The notes beneath the pieces are model-generated. The model was not told the DNA's origin. It did no database searches and saw only the letters and a list, made by a program, of their open reading frames with translations. Below are positions 1 through 8,781 of a stretch of DNA of 28,943 bases, piece by piece (the stretch's first letter is position 1; each line of letters starts with the position of its first letter). The DNA lies in the NCBI GenBank assembly GCA_036745245.1, contig DAIOGN010000030.1, positions 1 to 28,943 of the forward strand, in the 5' to 3' direction. This stretch comes from DAIOGN01 sp036745245 (GTDB taxonomy: Bacteria > Zixibacteria > MSB-5A5 > JAUVRN01). The translations under genes and the position numbers were made by a program.

Positions 1-718
1 GCATGGGTGTATGCACGCTCTGTCCGGACTCAAACGGCGGAAGCGGAACCCACGAACAGGACACGGTGCGATCCACGGCAGAAGGGGACATCGAGAGGGA
101 CACCGTGGCCAGCAGATGCACCCCCGAGGGCAGCTCCTTGATGGGGATGTAGGCGGCGGCACCGAGCACAAACGCGCCCTGACCCTGCAGGATGACCCCC
201 CGTCGCAGGTCAAACGTGTTGGCATCCGTGGCAAAACTGATGCTCATGATGGCAGGCACGGCTCCGTCCACCCTGACGCTCAAAGGCAGGGAGAGAGCCG
301 CCAGACTGTCGGTCGTCTTCACAAAAATGCGCATCTGCATCTGCGATGTGTTGGCAGGAAACGTCTGATCGTACACGATCTGGTCGGCAGCCGACGGGGT
401 CGGGGAAAGCGGCGGCTGGGTGGGCGGACAGGTCAGTGCCGGATCGTTCTGAATGATGTTCCACGTGAGGAACACCACATCGCGTACCGTGCGGATGGCG
501 TGGTCGTCCACGTCGGCGGGCCCTGTCGGCGCCGGCCCATTGTCGTACAGGTAGTCGGACAACAGGAAGATGTCGGCTCCGGCGAGACTGCCCGAAAGAT
601 CGGCGTCTCCGCAGAGCTGGGCGCGGCTTTCGACGGGCGAGGTGAGGAGGGCCAGCCCGAGGAGGAGTGCGCGGCCCACATGACCTCGCAGGTGGCTGAG
701 TCTAGGGGCAGTTCTCAA
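1..718 (-). CDS. Secreted protein with N-terminal dockerin-like repeats (3' end off window)
   Basis: The reading frame stays open from about 718 to the left edge, so the C-terminus is missing. Starting at TTG 718 gives a clean signal peptide (Arg-rich start, core ALLLGLALL, likely cleavage after SRA). A GGGAGGG ribosome site lies a few bases upstream, inside the end of the preceding gene, and the two genes overlap by 17 nt. GTG at 679 is the alternative start but leaves a very short n-region. Directly after the signal peptide comes a calcium-loop pair resembling dockerin type I: CGDADLSGSLAGADIFLLSD, then a weaker second copy around PADVDDHAIRTVRDVVFL. The remaining ~150 residues (Thr/Ser/Pro linker, then a beta-rich region) match no family I recognise. 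The N-terminal position of the dockerin-like module is unusual. Function unknown; secretion is inferred from the signal peptide. Probably co-transcribed with the large gene upstream. Confidence 0.7.
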   Translation of the reverse strand, partial: MRTAPRLSHLRGHVGRALLLGLALLTSPVESRAQLCGDADLSGSLAGADIFLLSDYLYDNGPAPTGPADVDDHAIRTVRDVVFLTWNIIQNDPALTCPPTQPPLSPTPSAADQIVYDQTFPANTSQMQMRIFVKTTDSLAALSLPLSVRVDGAVPAIMSISFATDANTFDLRRGVILQGQGAFVLGAAAYIPIKELPSGVHLLATVSLSMSPSAVDRTVSCSWVPLPPFESGQSVHTPM

Positions 719-3700
719 TCGTCCCTCCCTTGAACACGTGATTGACGAGCGCGATTACATCGACGACTGTCACTGCGAAATCACAGCTGAAGTCGCCCGT
801 TTGACCCCTGGGTGGCGCCGCGTTCTTGAAAACATAGTTCACCAGGTGCAGGATGTCCATGGCGCTGACGTATCCATCTCCGTTGCAATCGCCCGGCATG
901 GCCGGCATGGCATACAGGTGTGCCTCCAATTCCAGCCGTGGGAGTACTGGATCGTTGCTTCGAAACACAAGGAGGGCCGCGTAGTCGCCGGCCGCAAGCC
1001 GTGCCGCATCAAGGGTGACGGTCAGATCCAGTTGTGCTCCAGGGGCCACGACTCCCGAACCGGGCTCCACGTCCACCCACGAACGCGACACCCAGACGAG
1101 CGCGTTTGCCATGAGTTGATCCCCATCGGTGGACGCCTCCCAGGAGTCGTAGTGCACGTCGTTGGACGGCGGGTAGAGCCCCAGGTCGACGCGTCGCGCC
1201 ACGGCCATTTGCTTGGTGGCCACAAGCGGCATGCCGTCCGACCAGGCCGCGATGAGAGTGGATCCGAGGCTGAGGCCGGCAGAACCTGGCCTGAGACTTC
1301 CCTCTCCCCCTAGAAACGTCCTCACACCGAACATGAGTGGATGTCGGGGATCAAGCACTTCGCCGAGCGAAGCGTAGGAGCCACTCCTGCTCGGCCCTCG
1401 CGAAAACACGGCATATGCCCCGGTCTCCCAGCGCCCCCCCAGTCGACCGTATTGATACCCGGTCGACTCGTAAAGTGCGCACACCACGCCGCCCCCTGCG
1501 TCCACGTAGTCGGCCAGGGCGTTGCCGAACGCCGTGGCATTTGCATAGTAGCTGTCGGTCCACACCAGGACCGCGTCGAAGGCCAGAAGACTGCTCAAGG
1601 TCGGAGTCATGAGTCTGACATTGATCGTGCTCACCGAGTTGAATTTGCCCGTGGCCTGCAGCATCTGTTGAACGTCGGTGACGTAGTAATCTGCGTACGT
1701 CGCCGCCAGAAGCGCCACGTTCAAACTGGGGGGTGGAGAGGAGGCGTCGGCTGCCGACAGAAGCGGGGGAGATCCCGATTCAACCGTAATGTCGAACACA
1801 AGATCGCTCAAACCGGTGTTGGACAGGGTGAGCAAGCGTGTGTGGGTTTCGCCGACGAACAGGCTATCGTCCAATTCGTCAGAAGGCAGCGAGAGGACTG
1901 GAGGCTCGATTCCGGAGCCCGAGAGCGCCACGTGTAGCGTAGGCTCGTCCGGATCGTTGCAGTAAACAGCGATCGCTCCACTTTTCTCACCCGTTGTGGC
2001 TGGCGCGAACGTCACCGCGAGCGTTCGGCGTTCTCCGGGGCCTACCGTGAAGCTCTCCGTGTTCATGTCGAAGTCGGATGGGCCCGACAATTCGACGGTC
2101 ACCGCAAGCTGGTCGGTGCCTTCGTTGAACACCACCAGGGTGTCCGTGGTCTCCGTGCCGAGAAACCTGGCTCCGAAGGCGAGTTGCGTGTCGGGCACGG
2201 CGACGTCCGCAATGCCGGTCACCTGAAGGCTCGCCGCGACGTTGACCGTGGGAGTGATCGGATCGTTGCTGTGTACCCGGATGTTGGCCGAGTAGTGGCC
2301 GCCATTCACCCGTGTGGCGTCGAATGTGAGAGAAACATCCAACGTACCGCCCGCGGGTACAGTTCCGGACGGAGGCTGGGCTGAGAGCCAGGGGAGGGCA
2401 ACCCATGACAGTGCGTTGGCGATGAGCCGGCCGCCATCGGTCTCCGCCCGCCAGGAGTCAGGATACACATCGCTGGAGGGGGGGAAGAATCCCAGATCCA
2501 CGCGTCGCGCGGACCCGATCTCTCTTGTGGCCACGAGCGGCAAGCCGTCCGACCAGGAAGCGACGAGGAAAGACCCTGCCACTAAGCTGTCTGAGCTCGG
2601 CCGGGAGCTTAGATAACCTCCATCCAAACTACTTACACCAGCCATGATGGGATGGGAGGGCGCGTACACCATTCCGAGAGTGGCGTTGATGCAGCAGTTG
2701 ACGCCGGTTCGACCAAAGACGTAGTAGCGCTCTGCGTCCCAGCGTCCCCCCATCCCCAGGGTGCCGGCGGACTCGAAGAGCGCGCACACCACACCTCCAC
2801 CCGCATCCACGTAGGCTGCCAGTGTGTCACCCAGCCCGTCTCGATCGGCGTAGGAATTGCCGTTCCACACCAGCACCGCGTCGAAGGCTTGCAACTCCGC
2901 GAGGCGTGGGACTCCCGAAGCCACATCGATCCAACTCACCGAACCAATTGCGCCAGTGCCGAGAAGGTAGCTTTGTACATCTGCTACAAACTGGGGATTG
3001 TCTGCGGCTAGAAGCGCCACGTCTATGCCCGCATCCTGCGCCGCGACCGTCGTTCTGGGCACTACAGGTTCGCCGAACTGGATGTCGAAAGCGAGCTCGC
3101 TAAAGCCACCGTTAACGATGGTCAGTGTGTGGGTGGACATTTCGCCCACCCGCAGGCTGTCGGACAGTGAATCGGGCGAAACGGAGATCACGGGAGGGTC
3201 CAGCCCTATGCCTGTCAATGAGACGCTCACGGTGGGTTCATCCGGATCGTCGCTTGAGATGGACAGAGTGCCGTTGAATACTCCGGTCGCGCTCGGGGCG
3301 AACGACACCGCCAGCTTGTGCAGCGCTCCCGGCGTCAGGCTGAAGCCCACTGTGGTCGCCATGAAGTCGGTCTCATCCACAGAGATCGCATCCAGGGTCA
3401 GCACATCCGTTCCCACGTTTCGGATGACCAGCGTGTCCGTGGCCGTCGCGCCCGTAAACGTGTTCCCGTAGTCGAGCATCGTGGGAGACACCACGATGTC
3501 GGGTACCCCCGTTACGTGCAGGCGTGCGGGGACCTCCACTTCGGGCGTGAGGGGATCGTTGCTTGCGATTCTCACGTCGGCCCGGTAGTCGCCGCCCAGC
3601 AGCCGGGCTGCATCAAACTGTAGGGTGAGGTTGAGTTGGCCGCCGGCCGGAACGACGCCGGAGTCAGGTTCGACGTCGATCCATGACCTGGAAGCCCATT

Positions 3701-6251
3701 CAAGTGCATTGGCCAGAAGCAGGTCGCCTTCCGTGTCGGCGTTCCAGAAGTCCGAACCACCCACTCGGCTAGAGGGGGGGAAGAAACCCAAGTCGACGCG
3801 CCTGGATGTGGGCATGTTCCTGGTCACGACCAGGGGCGTGCCATCTGACCAGCTCGCGACAAGCGTGGAGCCGTTCGTCAGGCCCTCCGTCCCCGGTCGG
3901 TAGCTCCCGTAGCCCCCCTCGAAGCTGGTCACATTGTCCATGATCGGGTGGGATGGGTCGGCCACCACTCCAAGCGAGAGATCGTCGCAGCATCGGTAGC
4001 CGCTTCGTTCGATGAGGTAATAGCGGTCCGACTCCCAGCGGCCACCCAGACTGATGTAGGCATCCCCGTACATCTCCAACATGGCACACACCACGCCCCC
4101 GCCGGCGTCAACGTAGTCCGCCAGCCTGTCGCCCAGTACCACGGGTAGCTCGAAAGAGTAGTTGCTCCACACGAGCACGGCATCGAACGCCTGCAATTCA
4201 GCCAGTTCTGGAGTGGCGTTGACGACGTCGATTACGCTGACCGATGCAAACCGTCCGGAGGACAGGAGGAGATCATCCACATCGGAGACAAACGTCGGAT
4301 CGTCGGCAGCCAGAAGAGCCACGTTGAGAGCCGGCGGCCGAAGTGTCGACGGGCGAGCGATTCTGGCCGCGGCCCCGCGAGGCGATGACTCTATGTCTTG
4401 CAGCGGTGCCTGAAGTACACTGGCTCTGGGCGCCCGCTCCACACCGGGCTGTGAGCCACCCCGGCGTGCAAGCGAGGCCACAGCTTCTTCCACAGTGAGA
4501 CCCGCCGGCGGGTCGACTCGCTCGCTGGTGACTCTGAAGGCCAGGTCGCTTTGTCCGGTGTTGTAAACGGTGAGACCATGCGTCGACGTTTCCCCTGTGA
4601 ACAGGCTGTCCACCACCGAATCGGGCGTGACGGAGATCACCGGAGGGTCCAGCCCGAGGCCCGTCAAGGACACCGTCAAGTCGGGCTCGTCCGGATCGTT
4701 GCTCGAGAGAGAGAGACTCCCGCTGAATTCCTCCGGCGCGTCGGGTGAGAAGGCGATGGCCACAGAGTGAGATTCGAATGGACCCAGGCTGAACGCGGTG
4801 GGTCCGACGCCGAAGTGGACTGGATCGGATGACTGGATATTCACGATGAGCAGATCGGTGCCCTCGTTGGTTACAAGCAATGAGTCGGTGGCCACGGTGC
4901 CGGTAAAGGTGATCCCGTAGTCGAGCAGCGAATCGGACAAAGACACATCCGGTACACCTGTGACATGCAGAGAGGCGCCCACGATGACTTCGGGGGTGAC
5001 AGTGTCGTTGCTGGCCACCCGAAGGTCGGCCAGATAATCGCCACCAAAGAGCCGAGAGGCGTCGAAGGTGACTGTAAGGTCAAGGCTGCCACCGGCTGGC
5101 ACAGTTCCCGATTTTGGTGCGATCTCGAGCCAGGACGTGGCCACCCATTCAAGCGCGTTGGCGAGGAGCAAGTCTCCGTCGGTATCGACCTGCCAGCCGC
5201 CCGAAAACGCGTTGCTGGACGGAGGAAAGAAGCCCAGATCCACGCGTCGCGCTGTACCCACTTTGCGCACGGCCGCAAGCGGCCTGCCGTCTGACCAGCT
5301 GGCGACTAGAGTGGTACCTTCCGTGAGGACCGGAGAAGCCGGTCTGTAACTACCCGGACCTCCGTTGAAGCTCCCAACGCCGGTCATGATCGGGTGGGTG
5401 GGAAGCGCCACGACTCCCAGGCCGAGAGGGCCGCCGGAGATATAACCGCCCGGTTCGAACAGGAGGTACGGTCCCGAAGCCCAGTTTCCCGCGAGAGGCT
5501 GGTAGCCGGCCACCAGGAACATTGCGCATACCACGCCTCCGCCTCCGTCCACGTACGCGGCCAAGACGTCTCCCGATGCGGTGGCGTTGGCAAAGGGGTT
5601 GTTGTTCCAAACCAACAGAGCGTCGAACGCCGAAAGCTCGGCCAGAGTGGGAGTCACAGCCCTCGCATTGATCACACTGACGGAGGCAAACCTACCCGTG
5701 GACAAGAGGAGGGACTGCACATCTTGGGCAGAACTTTCGTTGTCTGCCGCCAAGAGGGCCACATCCAGGCCAGCCAGTTCTGGCGACAAGGAGCGGGCTA
5801 CAGTGGCCACGGCGGTCAAACCCTCTGAAGCGTCACCGGTCCGAGTCACCAGCGGTGCCGGAGGCGGCTCTGCTTCATGGCCGGACGCCGACTTGCCACG
5901 ACTCGCAAGAGAGGCGATCGATTCATCGACCGTGAGCGATGCCGAGTGAGCCGGAGTCGACTCATCAACTGAAATGTCGAAGGTCAGGTAGCTCGTGCCG
6001 CTGTTGGTAATTGTAAGCGTCTGCGTGGAACTGTCGCCCACGGCCAGGCTGTCCACGAGCGAATCGGGTGCTACAGAGATGGAAGGGGTAGGGAGTGTGG
6101 CCGCTTCAGTGGGAGATTGGGTGAAACGTCCCTGTCCGGCCACTGCGGCAGCCCCCAAACCAGCTAGGGCGACGCCGCACGATCCGACCAGTAGAGTCCG
6201 AAGCGCGATTCCGGCGACGCCACGCCTGCCTCGTTGCGAAAAGAGGCGCAT
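702..6251 (-). CDS. Giant secreted protein: four ThuA/GATase-like + choice-of-anchor-D units, C-terminal dockerin-like domain
   Basis: 1849 residues. Signal peptide at about 1-40 (RGRRG, hydrophobic core, AVAG-Q). ATG at 6251 has AGGAG 9 nt upstream. The rest is four degenerate units beginning near residues 56, 534, 1015 and 1450. Each opens with a beta module (ISVxPDSLxDSL, ending SDLAFD or similar). Next comes a ~210-residue alpha/beta domain starting (L/I)(D/N)VALLAA, with conserved FDAxLVW, YVDAGGGVVCA, HPIM and RRVDLGFFPPSS. Then follow a TVPAGGxLDL beta module and, in units 1-3, a choice-of-anchor-D/ASH-like domain ending SNDPDEPxxxVxLxG. In unit 4 that last domain is replaced by a dockerin-like pair at about 1783-1849 (GDCNGDGYVSAMDILHLVN and DFAVTVVDVIALVN). 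The alpha/beta domain resembles ThuA or class I amidotransferase-like folds (inference from motif order); enzymatic activity is not established. Likely an exported or surface multi-domain protein. Confidence 0.88.
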   Translation of the reverse strand: MRLFSQRGRRGVAGIALRTLLVGSCGVALAGLGAAAVAGQGRFTQSPTEAATLPTPSISVAPDSLVDSLAVGDSSTQTLTITNSGTSYLTFDISVDESTPAHSASLTVDESIASLASRGKSASGHEAEPPPAPLVTRTGDASEGLTAVATVARSLSPELAGLDVALLAADNESSAQDVQSLLLSTGRFASVSVINARAVTPTLAELSAFDALLVWNNNPFANATASGDVLAAYVDGGGGVVCAMFLVAGYQPLAGNWASGPYLLFEPGGYISGGPLGLGVVALPTHPIMTGVGSFNGGPGSYRPASPVLTEGTTLVASWSDGRPLAAVRKVGTARRVDLGFFPPSSNAFSGGWQVDTDGDLLLANALEWVATSWLEIAPKSGTVPAGGSLDLTVTFDASRLFGGDYLADLRVASNDTVTPEVIVGASLHVTGVPDVSLSDSLLDYGITFTGTVATDSLLVTNEGTDLLIVNIQSSDPVHFGVGPTAFSLGPFESHSVAIAFSPDAPEEFSGSLSLSSNDPDEPDLTVSLTGLGLDPPVISVTPDSVVDSLFTGETSTHGLTVYNTGQSDLAFRVTSERVDPPAGLTVEEAVASLARRGGSQPGVERAPRASVLQAPLQDIESSPRGAAARIARPSTLRPPALNVALLAADDPTFVSDVDDLLLSSGRFASVSVIDVVNATPELAELQAFDAVLVWSNYSFELPVVLGDRLADYVDAGGGVVCAMLEMYGDAYISLGGRWESDRYYLIERSGYRCCDDLSLGVVADPSHPIMDNVTSFEGGYGSYRPGTEGLTNGSTLVASWSDGTPLVVTRNMPTSRRVDLGFFPPSSRVGGSDFWNADTEGDLLLANALEWASRSWIDVEPDSGVVPAGGQLNLTLQFDAARLLGGDYRADVRIASNDPLTPEVEVPARLHVTGVPDIVVSPTMLDYGNTFTGATATDTLVIRNVGTDVLTLDAISVDETDFMATTVGFSLTPGALHKLAVSFAPSATGVFNGTLSISSDDPDEPTVSVSLTGIGLDPPVISVSPDSLSDSLRVGEMSTHTLTIVNGGFSELAFDIQFGEPVVPRTTVAAQDAGIDVALLAADNPQFVADVQSYLLGTGAIGSVSWIDVASGVPRLAELQAFDAVLVWNGNSYADRDGLGDTLAAYVDAGGGVVCALFESAGTLGMGGRWDAERYYVFGRTGVNCCINATLGMVYAPSHPIMAGVSSLDGGYLSSRPSSDSLVAGSFLVASWSDGLPLVATREIGSARRVDLGFFPPSSDVYPDSWRAETDGGRLIANALSWVALPWLSAQPPSGTVPAGGTLDVSLTFDATRVNGGHYSANIRVHSNDPITPTVNVAASLQVTGIADVAVPDTQLAFGARFLGTETTDTLVVFNEGTDQLAVTVELSGPSDFDMNTESFTVGPGERRTLAVTFAPATTGEKSGAIAVYCNDPDEPTLHVALSGSGIEPPVLSLPSDELDDSLFVGETHTRLLTLSNTGLSDLVFDITVESGSPPLLSAADASSPPPSLNVALLAATYADYYVTDVQQMLQATGKFNSVSTINVRLMTPTLSSLLAFDAVLVWTDSYYANATAFGNALADYVDAGGGVVCALYESTGYQYGRLGGRWETGAYAVFSRGPSRSGSYASLGEVLDPRHPLMFGVRTFLGGEGSLRPGSAGLSLGSTLIAAWSDGMPLVATKQMAVARRVDLGLYPPSNDVHYDSWEASTDGDQLMANALVWVSRSWVDVEPGSGVVAPGAQLDLTVTLDAARLAAGDYAALLVFRSNDPVLPRLELEAHLYAMPAMPGDCNGDGYVSAMDILHLVNYVFKNAAPPRGQTGDFSCDFAVTVVDVIALVNHVFKGGTIENCP
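900..6090 (-). repeat. Four degenerate tandem coding repeats (~1.0-1.45 kb each)
   Basis: Inside the giant gene, unit boundaries are set by the recurring ISVxPDSLxDSL motif at about 6085, 4648, 3205 and 1900. This gives periods of roughly 480, 480 and 435 codons and a shorter last unit. Units 1 and 2 share an extra LTV(D/E)E-(A/S)-ASLARRG linker that units 3 and 4 lack, so 1 and 2 look like the most recent duplicates. Divergence is at protein level; no long identical DNA runs were noticed. Confidence 0.8.
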
Positions 6252-6586
6252 GACAGCTCTCCTGTACTCCGACTAGAGTGACGAAGGCGATCGATTGATG
6301 TGGTACGATNNNNNNNNNNTACACGACGTTCTTCCGATCCACGTCCCCGATGGACAGAGACTCAGGCTAGATAGCCCCGCACAGATCAGGTGTCAAGGAA
6401 GCTCGCAGTGCGTCCCTGCGCTAGGCGCCGCCGCCTCGAACCAGCATCGCGGCCGTGTCATGAAAGTGAAGGGACAGTTGCCCGACAGGACATTCTGCCA
6501 TTGCCTACCATACCAGAGAACCGCCCGGGGCTCTTGCGAGAGATCGCGCGGGCGGATCGCACATCACAACCAAAAGGGGAACCGCA
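6252..6586. other. Divergent intergenic region interrupted by scaffold gap
   Basis: This 335-base stretch separates the minus-strand giant gene from the plus-strand HMG-CoA synthase gene. It holds ribosome sites for both (AGGAG before 6251; AAAAGGGG before 6587), the N-gap and an adapter remnant. No convincing -35/-10 pair, RNA gene or further ORF was seen in 6340-6586. The true distance between the two genes is unknown because of the gap. Confidence 0.6.
6310..6339. other. Assembly gap (10 N, 6310-6319) followed by Illumina adapter remnant (6320-6339)
   Basis: The ten Ns are a fixed-length scaffold gap. The 20 bases that follow match the end of the standard Illumina read-1 adapter (TACACGACG...TCTTCCGATC) at 19 of 20 positions, with a single C-to-T difference. 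This is residual library sequence at a contig end, not biology. Confidence 0.93.
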
Positions 6587-7636
6587 ATGGCAGGAATCGT
6601 AGGCTACGGTGCCCACCTGCCGAGGCACCGCATCAAAGTGGAGGAGATCGCCAAGGTCTGGGGGGCCGATGCACCCTCGTACAAACGCGGTCTCATGCTG
6701 CGCGAAAAGTCGGTGCCCCCACCCGACATGGACACGATCACGCTGTCGGTGGAGGCGGCGCGGCGCGCCCTGGCGCGCGCGCGCACCGTGTCCCCGGACG
6801 ACATCGGCGCCATCTACATCGGCTCCGAGTCGCACCCGTACGCGGTGAAGCCCTCGGGCACCACGGTGGCGGAGGCGATCGGCGCTACGCCTCACATCCA
6901 CTGCGCCGATTTCGAGTTCGCCTGCAAGGCAGGCACGGAGGCCATGTTCGTGGCCTTGTCCAACGTGCAGGCGGGCGCGATGCCGTACGCGCTGGCCATC
7001 GCCGCCGACACGTCGCAGGGCGCGCCCTCCGATGCGCTCGAGTTTTCGGCTTCGGCCGGTGCGGCCGCGTTCATCATGGGTCGGGATCAGCTCGTGGCCG
7101 AGTGCCTCCACACGCACTCGTACATGACGGACATGCCAGACTTCTGGCGCCGCGAGCACCAGTTCTACCCGCAGCACGGCGGCCGATTCACCGGCGAAGA
7201 GGCGTACTTCGCGCACACCAAGGGCGCTTCCGAGGCGATCCTGAAAAAGTCCGGCATGAAACCGGCCGATTTCAAGTACGCCGTCTTCCACCAGCCCAAC
7301 GGCAAGTTCCCGCAGCGTGTGGCGTTCGAACTGGGCTTCACTCAGAAGCAGATCGATGACGGCTGGCTGGCGCCGCGCCTGGGGAACACCTACTCCGGCG
7401 CCTCGCCGGTGGGACTCACCTCCGCCTTGGACGTGGCGTCCGGCGGGGATCTCATCTTCATGTGTTCGTACGGATCGGGCGCCGGCGCGGACGCCTTCAT
7501 CTGGAAAGTGACCTCGCGCATCGACGAGGTGCGCGATCTCGCGGTGCGCACCGTGAGGCTGCTCGATGAGCACGTGATCTATGTCGACTACGGCACGTAC
7601 GTCAAGTTCCGCCGTAAAATCCGGAAAAACGAATAG
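6587..7636 (+). CDS. Hydroxymethylglutaryl-CoA synthase, archaeal type
   Basis: 349 residues, the usual length of the archaeal/thiolase-linked HMG-CoA synthase family. It condenses acetyl-CoA with acetoacetyl-CoA to HMG-CoA in the cytoplasm. Catalytic residues sit where this family has them: Glu81 (GSESHPY), Cys113 (FEFACKAGT) and His235 (VFHQPNGKFP). The C-terminal NTYSGASPVGL and SYGSGAGADAF motifs also fit. ATG 6587 follows AAAAGGGG by about 8 nt. The thiolase gene starts 9 nt after its stop and the DUF35 gene overlaps the thiolase stop, which is the gene order of the archaeal channelling complex. Because the window also carries ispF of the MEP pathway, a mevalonate role is doubtful. HMG-CoA is also the intermediate of the leucine operon located just downstream on the other strand. 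Confidence 0.93.
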   Translation: MAGIVGYGAHLPRHRIKVEEIAKVWGADAPSYKRGLMLREKSVPPPDMDTITLSVEAARRALARARTVSPDDIGAIYIGSESHPYAVKPSGTTVAEAIGATPHIHCADFEFACKAGTEAMFVALSNVQAGAMPYALAIAADTSQGAPSDALEFSASAGAAAFIMGRDQLVAECLHTHSYMTDMPDFWRREHQFYPQHGGRFTGEEAYFAHTKGASEAILKKSGMKPADFKYAVFHQPNGKFPQRVAFELGFTQKQIDDGWLAPRLGNTYSGASPVGLTSALDVASGGDLIFMCSYGSGAGADAFIWKVTSRIDEVRDLAVRTVRLLDEHVIYVDYGTYVKFRRKIRKNE

Positions 7637-7645
7637 GGGGACGCC

Positions 7646-8781
7646 ATGAGAGAAGTCTGTATTGTCGGCGTCGGATTCAGCTCGTGGGGCGAGGTGTGGA
7701 GGCAGTCCTTGCGCAGCCTGTACGTCGATGCAGCGCAGGCGGCCATCCGACAGGCCGGCGTGGATCACGTGGATTCCCTCTACGTGGGCTGCATGTCGGG
7801 GGGCTTGTTCGTGGGTCAGGAGCACCTGGGGCCGCTCATGGCGGACTACCTGGGGATGCGCGGCGTGCCCGCGGCTCACGTGGAGTCGGCCTGCGCCTCG
7901 GGCGGCCTGGCCGTGCGCCAGGCCTTCCTCGAAGTGGCCTCGGGGGTCTCGGAGATCGTGCTGGCCGGCGGGGTGGAAAAGATGACCGACTGCACGGGCG
8001 ATGCCGCCACGGCGGCCCTGGCCACCGCGGCCGACCAGGAGTACGAAGTGTTCAACGGGGCCACGTTCCCCGGGCTCTATGCCATGATGGCGCACGCGCA
8101 CATGCATCGCTACAACAGCTCGCGCGACGCGCTCTCCGCGGTGGCGGTGAAGAACCATCACAACGGTTCGATGAACCCGGTGGCGCAGTACCAGTTCGAG
8201 ATCACCATGGAGCAGGTGGCCAATTCGGTGCTCGTGGCCGACCCTCTGCGAGTGCTCGATTGCTCGGGCATCACCGACGGCGCCGCCTGCGTGATCGTGA
8301 CGAGTCTCGAGGTCGCGAAGCGCCTGGGCCGTCCGTACGTGCGCATCACTGGATCGGCCGTGGCGACCGACACCATTGCGCTGGCGCAGCGACCCGACTT
8401 CACCAGCATCGCCTCGGCGAAGCTGGCGTCGCAGCGCGCCCTGGGCATGGCCAAACGCGAGCTCAAGGAAATGAAGTTCGCGGAGGTGCAGCATTCCCTT
8501 CGTTCCCTTCGAGTTACTCTAACAGCGCCGGCCCGGCGACTCTGGCCGGTGAGACGGCCCTGGACGGGCGGATTCCCATCAATCCGTCGGGCGGGCTCAA
8601 GGCGAAGGGCCACCCGGTGGGCGCCACCGGGGTGGCGCAGGTGGCTGAAGCGTACAAGCAGCTCACGGGGCAGGCCGAAGGCGGACGTCAGATCAAAGGC
8701 CATCCCAAAGTCGGGATGTGCCACAACATGGGAGGCTCAGGGGCCTCCTCGGTAGTCCACATCCTGGAGGCGGCGCAATGA
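7646..8781 (+). CDS. Acetyl-CoA C-acetyltransferase (SCP2/archaeal-type thiolase), frameshifted as assembled
   Basis: The frame from ATG 7646 encodes a normal thiolase N-terminal two-thirds: nucleophile Cys in VESACASGGLAV, then LAGGVEKMTD. It continues to about residue 280 (KFAEV). There, near 8485-8530, the family's conserved HDCF loop should follow, but it is absent and homology moves to another frame: ALDGRIPINPSGGLKAKGHP, then GMCHNMGGSGA, ending at TGA 8779-8781. The original frame runs on as nonsense to 8755. Compared with the family, the junction is roughly 30 nt short and contains a tandem TTCCCTTCG duplication (8492-8509). The intact gene would make acetoacetyl-CoA for the adjacent HMG-CoA synthase. 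Either an assembly error or a genuine inactivating indel; I favour assembly error, given the adapter remnant and the intact neighbours. GGGGG precedes the start. Confidence 0.82.

Noticed and set aside
702..6251. Tandem repeats as a CRISPR array or satellite
   Set aside because: Periods exceed 1 kb, the repeats are divergent and lie in one continuous reading frame; they are protein-domain duplications.
6458..8494. 678-codon open frame on the minus strand
   Set aside because: Antisense shadow of the HMG-CoA synthase and thiolase genes; Arg/His-rich composition, no family motifs.
8480..8530. Programmed ribosomal frameshift in the thiolase gene
   Set aside because: No slippery heptamer is visible and conserved residues are actually missing at the junction, which frameshifting would not explain.
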